DNA of 64,000 bases from Tritrichomonas musculus (taxonomy: Eukaryota; Parabasalia; Tritrichomonadida; Tritrichomonadidae), in contig JAPFFF010000002.1 of NCBI GenBank assembly GCA_039105265.1, positions 1,302,001-1,366,000 of the forward strand, in the 5' to 3' direction. The position numbers and the translations under genes were made by a program. Shown piece after piece: positions 19,742 through 30,488 of the stretch. Numbering within the stretch: the stretch's first letter is position 1; the number at the start of each line of letters is the position of its first letter. The notes beneath the pieces were generated by a model that made no database searches, was not told where the DNA came from, and was given only the letters and a program-made list of their open reading frames with translations.

Positions 19742-21044
19742 TTAGATGTAAAGCAACTTAGAGTAAGGTAAGAATTGCATTTCCATCACAAATGATTCGT
19801 TCTTAGGTATCATGATAGGAATGCTGTTATGACGTCCTGAATAGAATTCTATCCAGAATTGTTGGTCGTTTGAGTTCAGCTTATAATATTTTATCGGAAC
19901 AAAGTTTACTGAACTATCTCCTATATAATTATGTGCTGATTGTTCAGCGATAGATGAATATATTTTACATGGTTGTCTATCCCAAACATTATAAAAGTCT
20001 AATCGTTCGAGCCATTTATCTTTATAGTTATCGGGATGGTTTTGGCATGTAACCAATATTCATCAGGTCAGTAAAATCATCTTTATTATAATTTTCATCT
20101 GTATTTGTATTGACGAAATTAATCTTAAATTCTGTATAGTAAAGACTACAGAACACATCATCTTCATCTTCTACTGGCGAATAAGTTGGTTCTGGCGGCG
20201 GTGTTGGTGATGGCTCTGGTGTAGGCTCTGGAGTTGATTTGATGAATATTTTCAGTTTAGTATTGAGTGGTGAGAATAATGTTTCTACAAATGTATTCTT
20301 CTCATAGTCATAATACCCATCCATCTGAATGTCATTAATACTTCTGTCAATATCCTCTAAGTGAAAACGCGGAGTTAATTCATCTTTATAAGATTCACCA
20401 AAATTCACTAATTCAGCTTTAACTTTCTCAAATTCTTCTTTACTACTAAAAAATATTCCATATAATATTTTATATGTGTCATAAGCAGGCCAAAAAGCAA
20501 CATATAATGGATTCTTGAATATATATTTCCTAAATATATCAACGTGTCTCCGTAATATATCTAAAGTGAAGTCCCATGCTATTTTAAATTTATTTTCAAC
20601 ACGTTTATTATAAGCATCAAATCTTTGTCTTAGTTGAGCTTTTATATCATCGAATAATTTCCTGAAATCATGTTCAGTTCCCAACCATGAAATAATATGA
20701 ACTGTAATCTCGCCTTTATATTTGTCATCCATCATACTAATAATCTCTTCTTTTGTTTTGGTTGGGTTTTCTTTCTTCAGTTTGTTATACACGCATCGCA
20801 AATATTTCCTTATGCTTAAGTCGAATTCAATCTTTCTACGCCTAGCTAACATGTTAATATTTCTTATTCCCACTATTGATTCTCCTCTATTGGAAGTAAG
20901 CCAGTCGGCCGGGAAGTTAAAGTAATAACGATTAGGCTTAGTTATATCTTGTTCGCCGTCTTCAAGAAAATAAACTGTTTCTATTGGTATAGGCAGGTTT
21001 TGGTCTGTTGATATATTTTCTTTGTTCGGGTATAAGTAGTTCAT
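19742..21044 (-). pseudogene. Minor capsid (penton-type) protein, Maverick B (broken)
   Basis: The N-terminal part has YFNFPADWLTSNRGESIVGI and LARRRKIEFDLS, closely matching E's gene at 60082-61014. The C-terminal part has VWDRQPCKIYSSIAEQS, the block PIKYYKLNSNDQQFWIEFYS and MEMQFLPYSKLLYI, shared with D and E. A Pro-rich low-complexity insert (PEPTPEPSPTPPPEP) lies between. By place (next to integrase at the element end) and strand-like C terminus I infer a single jelly-roll minor capsid. About one break. Confidence 0.65.
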
Positions 21045-21066
21045 TTAACATAAGTAAAAATATGTT

Positions 21067-21144
21067 GTTAGAGTATGTGGTTAGAGTATGTGTTTAGAGT
21101 ATGTGTTTAGTGTATGTGTTTAGAGTATGTGGTTAGAGTATAAG
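21067..21144. repeat. 13-bp tandem repeat, six units
   Basis: Units of (G/T)TTAGAGTATGTG, six in a row with few changes, 23 bp upstream of the minor capsid start of B. Within the putative TIR area of B. Confidence 0.9.
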
Positions 21145-21294
21145 TTTAGCCAAAAATATTTTTGAATAGATTCATAAGGTGTTGGTGTTAGGGGTTGGGG
21201 ATTTATGTAAAAATAATATGTGAGTTATTAAGAGTTTCATTTCAAAACAATTTTTTTTCTTTGTTATGAATGGTCAAGCTCGAACGGCTACTCA

Positions 21295-21597
21295 TTAGAG
21301 TTGCTCATTAGAGTTTACATCCGAACGTTTATATGTTAAGTTGTCTAAATGATTATCAAACTTATCACCGTTCTTGTGATAGATGGGTTTGGTTTCTGAA
21401 TAGCCTGTAAGGAATTGTTTGGCTATTAGTTTATGCTTTCTATAACGTTTGCCATTTAATCCTATTATTATTCCATCACGTTTGGTATATATTCCTATGT
21501 TATTATTTAATGTATCTTTATTCCTTATGTTATATGGGTAGGTTGTTTGTATTTCATATTGGTCTTCAAAGCCTTTTAGTGGAACGAACTGAGCCAT
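21295..21597 (-). CDS. HNH endonuclease-like protein, Maverick B
   Basis: One hundred residues. The N terminus (VPLKGFEDQYEIQTTYPYNI) resembles a NUMOD4-like motif. The core KRYRKHKLIAKQFL, then IYHKNGDKFDNHLDNLTYK, matches the HNH_3-type phage/homing nucleases, in which the two His and Asn make the metal-binding active site. Relatives in this window are at 26467, 27402 and 52350. It lies between the minor capsid gene and the element tip and may be a homing-type passenger. Confidence 0.75.
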   Translation of the reverse strand: MAQFVPLKGFEDQYEIQTTYPYNIRNKDTLNNNIGIYTKRDGIIIGLNGKRYRKHKLIAKQFLTGYSETKPIYHKNGDKFDNHLDNLTYKRSDVNSNEQL

Positions 21598-21635
21598 TTA
21601 GTAGTGAAGAAAAAATATTTCAGGATTAAGAGTAA

Positions 21636-21755
21636 AGGCTGGTAAAGGTTAAGAACAAGCTGGGCATGAACGTTAGGGAGCGGCAAGGCTTGTGGTAAAG
21701 GTTAAGAACAAGCTGGGCGTGAGCGTCAGCGAGCGCACGGCTTGTGGTAAAAAAA
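21636..21755. repeat. GC-rich ~57-bp direct repeat near the B terminus
   Basis: Two copies of TAAAGGTTAAGAACAAGCTG..., beginning at about 21641 and 21697, each running to GGCTTGTGG. Inside each, CAAGC and GCTTG can pair across the unit. Part of the GC-rich hairpin family described in the findings. Confidence 0.75.
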
Positions 21756-21830
21756 GTAGATGGCCTGAGCGAAGCTCAGAAGGCTGGGGTGGGTGGGGTT
21801 TCCCCATCCCCACAGCCTGCGCAATCTACT
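21755..21830. repeat. Palindromic terminus of Maverick B
   Basis: AGTAGAT at 21755-21761 is inverted at 21824-21830. Inside, AGGCTG pairs with CAGCCT, and CTGAGC-GAA-GCTCAG (21765-21779) is a perfect hairpin. The outer end reads AGTAGATTGCGC inward, like the AGTAGT tips of A and E. Confidence 0.7.
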
Positions 21831-23596
21831 TCTTATTATGCTTTTTATTTGACCCTTTTTGCTTTTTTTAATATTATTCAATAAAGATTGAAAATCGTTA
21901 TAATTTGATTAATTTATGCTTCCAACGTGCGTTTTAGATAATACCTAAGTATGATACTTAAGTATGAATCTTAGTTTTATATAATAATCACACAAAAATT
22001 TCAATTTTAGCTTTTTTTAAATAAAAAAATACAGAAAAAGTCGATGAATAATGAGAGTTAAATTAAAAAATGGTATAAATAAATTTAATATTATTTATGC
22101 TTATATTATAACTATAAATATTGGGATTTAATTTGAATTTTGAATCAATAAAAAAATTGTTAACGATTAAAAAAACAAAATTCGTTATAACTTGGGCATT
22201 AAATAACATAGGATGTAATGATTTAAATCCCCAAAGATTTTATCCAAATATTTGTTAAATATAAAGAAAAACCTCATTTACATGGAAAATCAATAATAAA
22301 CGGTCAAAATTCTGATAAAAAAAAAATTATTTCAAAAAAATTCAATGGGAATAAAAAGAATTGTCAGATTTTGAGAGAGAAAATAATATTATTTGTGAGA
22401 AAATTTTCCACGCACCTCTTTATAAATGATTATCTATTCAAAATTTTTCAAAAAACAATTTTTTTTAAAAATTCTAGCTAATCTTCTTAAAATATAGATT
22501 TTTTAAAAAATTAACAAGGGAAAAACAATTGGAGTGCTTTATTTCATTCAGAAATGAGAAAAAAAAAGAAAATATGTAAACTGGTTTTCATTTTCCAATA
22601 AAAATCAAAAATTTTCTAATTCAAATCAAAACAAATATCAATTCAAAATTTGAGCTGTCCACAATTGAATTGGCTGTCCAAATATGGACAGATTTGGACT
22701 GTGGACAGTTGGTGTAAAAAAATACGTTGCTTTTTGGACAGTCTCCTTTGAAAAAGTTGTGGACAGGCAACCCTAGTTTAAAAGTGAAGTAATTTATTTG
22801 TTACCCTTCGAACGTAATTGGAATTTTATAAAATTCAATGAAAAGACGTATTAAAATGTAAAAATTGCCGAAATGAAACGTAATTACATAATTTATATAA
22901 AAATAAAAAAAGCAAAGAGGTATAGTTTCGAACTCAATACTTTGGCTTCAAAATAAATTAACCTCTAGCTAGAGCTCTCAAATTTGAAAGGATAAAATAA
23001 ACTCAATTTATTAAAGTTGGGGTAGAGTAATTATAAAAACCTTATACTTCTCTCAATTTAACCTTATACTAATTGATACGATTTTCAAAAAATTAAGAAA
23101 ATATATTCAATTTTTTTGATAATAATTGAAATTTTCTATTATTAGTATAATATTAAATTGAATAGATTGACGATATTTTCTAATAAAATTTGAATAAAAA
23201 AGAGCGTTTATTATTGTTTTTTATAGAAATCAAATAAGATCTCTCTCAGATATACAGGATTTTAAAAGGTTGGAAGCACAAATAAGTCAATATAATGGTA
23301 CAATATGATATAGTTGATGCATTGTTCAGTAATATTGAAGAATCTTAACATGTTTTGAAATCAAAAATGTTCTTAAAACTAATTTTTCCACAAAACAGAA
23401 GAAAAATAAAACTCTCTTTGTACCTTTTGGATGACTTAATACCTAATTGATGGCAAAAATCTTTTTCATAGTCAACATATTTTTGCTATATGCAAAATGT
23501 AGAAATATTTTGCAGCAATTTCTTAATAAAAATTAATCTTATCTGAAAATCATCTTGAATTATTATTATTATCTTTTTTTTTAAAAATCTACCTTT
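21831..23596. other. AT-rich gene-free stretch
   Basis: No gene seen. It holds a cluster of CTGTCCA/TGGACAG words at about 22653-22768 (including CTGTCCA-AATA-TGGACAG and an outer pair GCTGTCCACAA / TTGTGGACAGG that could be a ~115-bp MITE) and a small palindrome near 21945 (AAGTATGATACTT). Otherwise low-complexity A/T. Confidence 0.65.
22653..22768. repeat. Possible tiny MITE with TGTCCA inverted ends
   Basis: GCTGTCCACAA at the left faces TTGTGGACAGG at the right, with two further CTGTCCA / TGGACAG pairs inside. The nested inverted words can fold into a long hairpin. No target duplication could be fixed by eye. Confidence 0.4.
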
Positions 23597-23905
23597 AGTA
23601 GTAATAGTATGTCCATATTGGCCCCTAGATAATTATTCATTGGAAACCCTCTCAGGAACCAAGCTCAAAACCTCATTTTGAAAATTAGTGAAAAACTTAT
23701 CCACAGGGTTTAAATTTTAATTAGCCTCTATAATCTGTTGTAGAACAAGGCCTGTCATAAAGCGCTAAACACTCATTTTAAAATTTATTCCAAAGTTAAT
23801 TTGGGATTTAAAATTTAAATAAGGGCTCCAGAATGAACCTGAGAACAAGTTATAAAATTTTAATTTTTTCAAACTAATTTTTTTCCACATTTTTATTTTT
23901 GATAA
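23597..23905. repeat. Probable left terminal region of Maverick C
   Basis: Starts with the tip AGTAGTAATAGTATGTCC and, like A's TIR, runs as AT-rich leader into the first ATG (23906). No matching right copy was found, so this rests on the shared AGTAGTA tip and spacing. Confidence 0.45.
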
Positions 23906-26334
23906 ATGGCTTTCAACCAAAATTCATTTATTGATTTTACTAATAACGATATTGTTGAATCTATTAATAATATTAATCAAGGACTTAATGAAAATCTTGA
24001 AATTGCAGATACTCGTCGATATCGAGGAGGTGCTAAATTACGAAATATCAGAACATTATATACATATCTAAATCAACATAACGCTCAAGAAATAATTAAT
24101 CCTAATTTCAATAATAGTAATGATTTTATGATAAAACTTGATAACTTCATTATTCATGAACAAGAACGACTCCAATATGAACAAAATTATCTAGATTCTA
24201 TTAATAATCAATCGATTCATGAAGATGAATTAAATGAAACATATACTCAATATTATAATAAACAACATGAATTAAATAAATCTTATGAACAAAATTATCA
24301 AGATATCTTAAATCGTGAATCATTTTATGAAGATGAACAACCAAATGAATCTGATATTGAATATTACAATGAACAACAACATCTAAATAATCTTGAACAA
24401 AATTATAACAATAATATTGCAAATCGTGAAGCTGTAAGTGATGATGACCTAGATGAACAAAATATTCAATATTTTGAACGACAAGCTGAAATCGAAGATG
24501 CAATTAAACGTGCTTATGAAGCAGTTGATAATGCAATTCAATTAATCAATGAATTTGAAAAATCAAATCTCAAGAAAATTGAACAAAAAGAAATTCATGA
24601 TAAATCACATTTACTTGAATATTACATTCCTGAAAACGAAGAATTATATGAATATCTTGATAAATTCAATCATAAATTTAAATCAAAACACAATGATTAC
24701 CTTATGATTAATGAACCACATGATTTTGATAAAGCAGTTGAGGTTTGGGATTATTATACCAAATATGATAAAGATTATGTTGATAAAGAGGAATACAATG
24801 GCTCCCCAATTGTTATTTATTATTTCAATCAAATTTCATCATTAAATCAAATTTTCGAATCATTACATCAAGTATTTGATAGAGAACTCAAACCATTCAA
24901 AATTCATTTCCAATTATCTGGTGTATTTGAAACTCCTGTTCATGATTTGGAGAATGAAGAAAAGGACCATTTCGAATATGAAGCACGAAATATTAATTGG
25001 AAAAAATATCAATCTACAATTCCTATAATAATAACATCATTACAGGACCTTGATTATGTTAAAATGTATATTGAATCGAATCTCAATTCATATGAAACAT
25101 CAACTTCATCAACTAAATTAACAATCGTTGGTTCAATTTCATTTACTGTTTCAAGAATGCGAAAAGTAACTGGACATATTAAAGATTTACCAAAAGAATT
25201 CATCAAAAATGATTTTATAATATCTGACAATGAAGATGACAAATTATGTTTCTATCGATTTTTAGCAATCTGTTTGAGTGAATATGATGAAAAAACTAAA
25301 ACATATAAATTTGCAAACACTCAAAAATATGATTGTGCCAAACGAACTAAGGTTGCTAAAAAATACTTCTCAAAGAACATAATATTGAATATAACACCAA
25401 AATATCATCTAAAGGATTAAAGATTCTCAATGAATTCAAAGGAGTAACGATGGAACAAATGGAAGGATTAAAGATTCAAAGGAGTAACGATGGCGCTGAA
25501 AGCGACTCGAGCAAAGCGAACGAAAAATTTTATAAAATCTCAATGAATGGTTCTTATGGATATGATGGAATGAATACTGAGAAGTTCTTTAAAATCAAAA
25601 TTTGTGATGCAAATAAGGCTTACCAATCAATAATATCACAAACATACATGGGTGGTTCTCAATTAAATGATAATACATTTATGATTCAACATTCTCCTAA
25701 ATCATATCATTGCACAACTTGTTTACAAGAATCACTTTGGACCCTTGATAATGCTAAGTTCTGGTACTTGACTTTCTATTACGATTTTATGAATAAATGC
25801 TTGGACATGGATAAAATTCATTATATTGAAGGAGATACAGATTCAATGTACTATGCTGTTTCAGGTGACCCAAATGAACCTCCAACTCAATTATTCAATC
25901 ATGTTATCAAAAACAAAGAATTCTATGACAAACATGTTTACGAATTCATGCCAAACCCTTCAATTAATGCAATCGAAGATGAAAAAAAGGTTCTTGGTTG
26001 TGCTATTGAAAAAACAGGTGAAAACATGATTGCTCTTGGACCCAAATGTTATACCATTTGGAATAATGATGGTCAAACCAAATCATTAAAATTAAAAGGA
26101 GTTTCACTCAAAAAGAATGTCATCAATTCATCTGATTATAAATCAAATTTTGATATTCAATCTGTTAAACAAGGTAAAAACATTAATCTTCAAATGAATG
26201 GAAATCAAATGTCGAAAATAAACTTTTTAAAAAAAGCTTTAACTGGACTTCATACAAAAATGATTGTTTTAGAAAATCAATCATGTGCCCCTTTCATAAC
26301 AGGTTTGACTGTAAACGATTACATTATTCAATGA
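23906..26334 (+). pseudogene. polB: Protein-primed type B DNA polymerase, Maverick C (broken)
   Basis: The N-terminal part has many Asn/Gln/Tyr-rich degenerate repeats (QNYxDI, YYNxQ), then a region matching A's polymerase (PFKIHFQLSGVFETP, ITSLQDLDYVKMYIES). The C-terminal part has motif B KISMNGSYGYDG, then HYIEGDTDSMYY (motif C, near 25825) and a thumb-like CAIEKTGENMIALGPKCYTI. The middle of the polymerase is not represented, and a GC-rich hairpin insert (near 25494-25504) lies just before motif B, at the same place as in A. I estimate two or three breaks. Fossil of the A-type polymerase. Confidence 0.8.
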
Positions 26335-26466
26335 AAAAGAAGGTAGGAGAAAAATCCAATCTTCAAATTTAATTCACAGAACATTGTTCTGAGTATTTCC
26401 AAAGGAAATTCAAAAACGAATTTCCAAAATTAATTTTTCAAATTTATTTTTTTTATTACTTCAAAA

Positions 26467-27086
26467 ATGACTGAACAAATTAATGTTGAAAATAATGTTG
26501 ATGAATTTGTTACATTACTTGAACATGATGATTATGAAATATTGAATCAATATCCTTTTACAATTCGAAGAATTCGTGACAACTTTATTCCATCAGAATC
26601 TATTATGAATGGTTATTCATCTGTTAATTTAAATAGAATACCATATAAAAAACATATTTTGATTGCTAAACAATTTATTCCAAATCCAAATAATCTTCCT
26701 CAAGTGGATCATTTGAATCATGACCGTTCTGATTATCATCTATCAATCTTCGTTGGGTAACTTCTTCACAAAATAATTTTAACAAATCATCTTTTAAAGG
26801 AGTTCAATATGATTTTTTTGATGATATTCCTGAAGAAGCAATTAAAATATTGTTTTATGATACTAGAACTGAACATAGAGAATTCGAAGATGGAAAATAT
26901 TATTATTATCATGATGAAGAAAATGATGAAGATATATTTTATGGAAAAATTGATGAAACAATATATAGAATACTTCATATAAATGAAACACGAAATGGTA
27001 CAAGATATGTTGCAATGAGAGATTCAAATAATAAACAAATTAATATTTGTATTAATAAATTTAAACATCAACACACACTTGATTAA
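26467..27086 (+). pseudogene. HNH endonuclease-like gene, Maverick C, first copy (broken)
   Basis: The N-terminal part includes YEILNQYPFTIRR, KKHILIAKQFIPNP and VDHLNHDRSDYH, the HNH_3 core. The later part contains YRILHINETRNGTRYVAM, a small C-terminal module also seen at 52983-53142 in E and 31988-32100 in D. About one break. It is a passenger nuclease family rather than a core Maverick gene. Confidence 0.7.
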
Positions 27087-27401
27087 ATCAATTATCAATT
27101 ATTTTTTTTTTTGCGTATGCGGGAAAATCCGTAAACGATTATTTGTTGAAAATCAAGCTGTAAAACCAATGTTAAAATCGTTAGCCGGAATTCCGACCAG
27201 TGAATAAACGTTGATAACCAACTATGAAATCCAATGTCAAAACGAAAGGGGGAATTCCCCCTCTAGAATAAATGTTGAAAATCAACTATGAAAATCAATG
27301 ACAAAACTAACCGGAAAAAAACTGTTTAGAATTTTTTTTACATCTTTCTCAAAATTAATTTTTCAAATTTAAATTTTTTTTAATTTTTTTTCCACTATGA
27401 A
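27087..27401. repeat. Three diverged 65-bp repeats with a perfect palindrome
   Basis: Units start at 27145, 27210 and 27274 with GTTGAAAATCAA(G)CT-type words followed by CAATG(T)(T/C)AAAA. Unit two contains GGGGGAATTCCCCC (27248-27261), a perfect 14-bp palindrome. Lies between the two HNH genes and carries no gene. Confidence 0.75.
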
Positions 27402-27836
27402 ATGACAACAAATTACGATTTTGGTTACATATATGTTGATGATGATATGAATTATTATGAATATGTTAATGGTGTACGAATTGAATATAATATGATTGAT
27501 ATTGATAATGAATCAGAACCTGATACTACTTACGTTCCATTACTTAATTTTGAAAACATGTATTTTATTCAAACCGAATTTCCATTTATTATTGTACGGG
27601 GTCGTGGTGAACATGTTTTAGAAGAAATCATGAAGAACAATTGTTCTCATGTTAAATTGAACGGAAAATTATATAAAAAGCATGAATTAATCGCTAAACA
27701 ATTTATTCCAAATCCTAAAATTTATAAATTTGTTAAGCATATTAATCATAACAAATTTGATTATCATATTGACAATCTTTGTTGGACTAATGATTCTCGA
27801 TGTGTACGTTATACACAATCTGGTATAATTTATTAA
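27402..27836 (+). CDS. HNH endonuclease-like protein, Maverick C, second copy
   Basis: 144 residues. An acidic N terminus (YIYVDDDMNYYEYVNG) is followed by YFIQTEFPFIIVRGRG, the NUMOD4-like part, and the core KLYKKHELIAKQFIPNPKI, VKHINHNKFDYHIDNLCWT. The HxxH..N..NLxW pattern is the HNH_3 active-site layout. The frame is open and ends normally. Its T-rich leader resembles that of the first copy at 26467, suggesting duplication of the gene with its promoter. Confidence 0.7.
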   Translation: MTTNYDFGYIYVDDDMNYYEYVNGVRIEYNMIDIDNESEPDTTYVPLLNFENMYFIQTEFPFIIVRGRGEHVLEEIMKNNCSHVKLNGKLYKKHELIAKQFIPNPKIYKFVKHINHNKFDYHIDNLCWTNDSRCVRYTQSGIIY

Positions 27837-27914
27837 ATCAATTAACATTTTTTTGTCATTTCTTCTCGAACTCAATTTTTAAAATTTATTTTCAATTTTT
27901 TATTTTGTAATTAA

Positions 27915-28376
27915 ATGACAACAACAAACCTTCGAGTATATGAATACATCAATTCATTAATCTCATTACTTCCAAATCCAGATGAATATCAAAAATGTGA
28001 TTTTACATTACTTTGTGAACGATTTCCAATCAATATCGGAAAAGGTACTTACCTTGTTCGTGTGTTATACATTTCATTAACCAATTCCGACAAAAAAATC
28101 ACACGCTTATATCCAAATCAATTGAAATATATGAATCTTGAACATGTAATTCTAACATCAAATCTCCGACGAAGGATTAACATAAATTCTTTTGAAACAT
28201 TTGTTAATGGTAACACAGATGTTCAAACATTTAAAGAACATTCATTTTACAATTATTCAATTGAAAAGGTTGACAAATCAAATAAGGAAATGATTTTGAA
28301 ACTTCGTGAGAAATATGAAATACCAGAACCACAGGTCTTCAAAGGAAATCACCAAAACATTGTTCTTGATGAATAA
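27915..28376 (+). CDS. Conserved Maverick protein, C member of the 4913 family
   Basis: 153 residues starting with MTTTNLRVYEYINSLISLLP. Shared family blocks are CDFTLLCERFPI, RVLYISLTN, ITRLYPNQLK, SNLRRRI, FETFVNGNTD and FYNYSIEKV. As in A it is followed by the convergent A-type ATPase gene. Frame intact. Function unknown; the deep conservation across A, C, D and E marks it as a core Maverick protein in this genome. Confidence 0.7.
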   Translation: MTTTNLRVYEYINSLISLLPNPDEYQKCDFTLLCERFPINIGKGTYLVRVLYISLTNSDKKITRLYPNQLKYMNLEHVILTSNLRRRININSFETFVNGNTDVQTFKEHSFYNYSIEKVDKSNKEMILKLREKYEIPEPQVFKGNHQNIVLDE

Positions 28377-28520
28377 ATCATTTAAATATTTTTTTGTCTA
28401 TTTAACAGTTAACTGTTTATCCTAGCGGATATAGCGTGTAATTCCTAGCGGATTTAGCTTAAAATATTTTTTTTGTTCTCACCTATCAAATCTTATAAAT
28501 TCAATACTTCCTTCTCGAGT
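28377..28520. other. Convergent intergenic spacer
   Basis: Short AT-rich spacer between the conserved protein and the ATPase remains, with a doubled CCTAGCGGAT(A/T)TAGC word at about 28422 and 28447. No gene. Confidence 0.5.
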
Positions 28521-29458
28521 ATTCACCCAAACAAAATCATGATTCTTCATTCGATTATATTGTCTCCACAAATCTTCAAATTCAACTGGCATAACAACTT
28601 GTTGATATATACGACATCTTCTGCCTTGAGAATCCATTGAAAATAAAGAATGAAGTACAATTGTTCTTATAATCTGTTGGAATTGCTTTGAAGAATTGAA
28701 CGTTCACATAAACGTTTGAAAGTTTGTGTCTCAATTGAGTTATATAATTTGTGAAGTAAGCAGATTTTAACAATTTCGATTTAATGAAGTCTTCACACAG
28801 AATTATTGTATTTAATGACATATGTGGTTTACCAAGTTTATTGATATTAAGGAATTGAAACATTTTTTCAAGCTTTTCAGTCGCTGACAAGTCAGCTCCA
28901 GCTGGAGCTGAACCTTATTAATCGTGATTCTTCCCATGGAGGTTTTTTTTTTTATTCTTTCCATAAATCTAATTCTTTCAAATAAGCTTCAGCATTTGTG
29001 TCGGAAACTACTTTCACAGGTAAATTTATCAATTCGCGTTGAGCTTGAAATGTAGAATCATTTATAACTCCATTCTTGCTAATATACACAATTTGATGTA
29101 CATTTGACTCCTTCAATCGAGATATTTGAATTATATCTCTTAATACAATGTGAGATTTACCTTTATCCTGTGCTCCAACCATAATGTTTAGAGAATTATA
29201 ATTAGTATAGATTCCAGGACCAATTGGATGAATAGATTCTGACATTATTTTAGATTCATTTTTTTTATATGCTCGATTCATTTCAAAATCAATATCAAAA
29301 GGTTTTTCAATCATAACAGGTTTCATTATCATCTTGTGTTCTTCAAATGATTCAATGTTATCATCATAGTCAGAAGTATCTGAAAAAAATATTGTTTTGT
29401 AATCAAATTTGCTGGGCCAAAGCTTTGCTTTGGACTCAAGCTTTGCTTGCGATTTCAT
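28520..29458 (-). pseudogene. A32-like packaging ATPase, Maverick C (broken)
   Basis: Closely related to A's ATPase (5411-6325): YKTIFFSDTSDYDDN, NSLNIMVGAQDKGKSH in the Walker A place, IVLRDIIQISRL, and LNTIILCEDFIKSKLLKSAY for Walker B. Two GC-rich hairpin inserts lie in it: at the N terminus (29417-29449) and in the middle (28883-28909). I estimate two or three breaks. It lies in the same place relative to the small membrane protein as in A. Confidence 0.75.
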
Positions 29459-29667
29459 TTATTATGAGTAAAGCTTCGAGCGCATCTCCTCTGTGAGTTT
29501 TGGGGGTCATCTTCTTTGAAAATTGATATCAAAACGCATAATTCAATAACATGAACAACCAAAATAGTTCCCAAAAGAATTTCGGTTAACATTTGAATAA
29601 TTTTAAACACATAATTTAAGTGAAATTCCATATCTAATAAGTTGTGCATAAACACCATTGTAACCAT
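29455..29667 (-). CDS. Small membrane protein, Maverick C
   Basis: The likely start is an internal Met giving MLTEILLGTILVVHVIELCV, one hydrophobic segment followed by FKEDDPQNSQRR. This matches the layout of the 43-residue protein of A (6350-6481). It overlaps the ATPase start by a few bases. The longer upstream reading overlaps the next gene and is probably not translated. Confidence 0.5.
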   Translation of the reverse strand: MVTMVFMHNLLDMEFHLNYVFKIIQMLTEILLGTILVVHVIELCVLISIFKEDDPQNSQRRCARSFTHNK

Positions 29668-30247
29668 ATTTCAAATCATTTGATTTACCATCTTTTGTGA
29701 CAAGAATTCGTTGAATTTCTAAATATTTGTTTTTGGAAACACATCCATTACAGCCAGAATCTTCATCAATAATAAGTTCAACTTTATCAACATGTGTTAG
29801 TATTTTAATTAATTCCATCAATGAATTTGAGTGACAAACCAAGTAATTATTTACACGAAGTGAATTCAATTCATAAATTGAAAGAAGTGTTTCTAAAAAT
29901 TTGTTCTTGACAGTTAAGTCTTCAATCTCATTTCCTAACAAAATATCTCGGGATTGAGTCGCAGACAAGTCTGCTCCTGCTGACGCTTTGTTTGTTGGAG
30001 GTTGAAATTGATATTGAGAATTCTCCTCCGGTATAGTAAAATTTATATCCCTAGATTGGGGTTGCATTTGTGGGATTGAAGGATAATAAACAGGTTGAGG
30101 AATTGGTTGTGACCTTTGTGGTTTGATTTTGATTTCAACATTTGTAATCTGTTCCTGTTTTACCGAAGCATCATTTTCAGAACTTAATATTCTTCCTTTG
30201 TTAAGTGACATTTTCAACCAAAAAACCTTTATTCGTAGATTACTCAA
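29603..30247 (-). CDS. RILSSENDASVK-family protein, Maverick C
   Basis: 214-residue frame; by comparison with A the start is probably the internal Met before SLNKGRILSSENDASVK. A Pro/Gln-rich linker and a GC-rich insert (29957-29980, read in frame as ASAGADLSAT) precede a conserved domain: ETLLSIYELNSLRVNNYLVC, VELIIDEDSGCNGC and LIRYGISLKL. The Cys-rich (V)ELxxDEDxGC motif recurs in D and E (DEDIGCCAGK), so it may bind metal. Function unknown. Frame open despite the insert. Confidence 0.65.
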   Translation of the reverse strand: MSNLRIKVFWLKMSLNKGRILSSENDASVKQEQITNVEIKIKPQRSQPIPQPVYYPSIPQMQPQSRDINFTIPEENSQYQFQPPTNKASAGADLSATQSRDILLGNEIEDLTVKNKFLETLLSIYELNSLRVNNYLVCHSNSLMELIKILTHVDKVELIIDEDSGCNGCVSKNKYLEIQRILVTKDGKSNDLKYGYNGVYAQLIRYGISLKLCV

Positions 30248-30475
30248 TCCTTGTTAGCTAATTCATTCAATTCGTTTTCCAATTTTTTTACTTTTTCCTT
30301 TAATGAATTAATATCTTCAATCAATGATTCACGAAAAGCAAGCCCACTGGAACCAAGCATTCCAGATTTGACATTATTTAGATGTTGCTTGTAATCATAA
30401 CATTTTTTTTGAGGGTTCGTTTGATACGTTTAGGTTCAGGAATCTCCTTCTTATATTAGTTTAATTCAGACATTT
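30245..30475 (-). pseudogene. Decayed relative of the A gene at 12528
   Basis: The minus strand contains recognisable pieces: a C-terminal ENELNELANKD-like coil near 30250, a GMLGSSGLAF-like block near 30350 and a KCYDYKQ-like block near 30395, matching the 75-residue protein of A. Broken; about two breaks. It sits between the RILSSENDASVK gene and the basic-protein gene. Confidence 0.45.
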
Positions 30476-30488
30476 AATCGAAGCAAAA

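Larger units (their letters stand above)
13945..21830. mobile_element. Maverick B remnant
   Basis: Rearranged remains: a fibre-like fragment on the plus strand (13945-15096) abuts a late-gene block on the minus strand: major capsid, basic protein, amphipathic protein, ATPase, integrase, minor capsid, HNH. The right end is probably 21830, where the sequence ends ...ATCTACT (tip AGTAGATTGCGC on the other strand) with a palindromic tip like that of E. No left TIR is seen and no polymerase. Older than A and E by its state; about four or five breaks in the parts that remain, while ATPase and integrase still read through. Confidence 0.8.

Noticed and set aside
24201-24503. 100-residue His/Leu-rich minus-strand ORF
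   Set aside because: Antisense of the Asn/Gln/Tyr repeats of the C polymerase.
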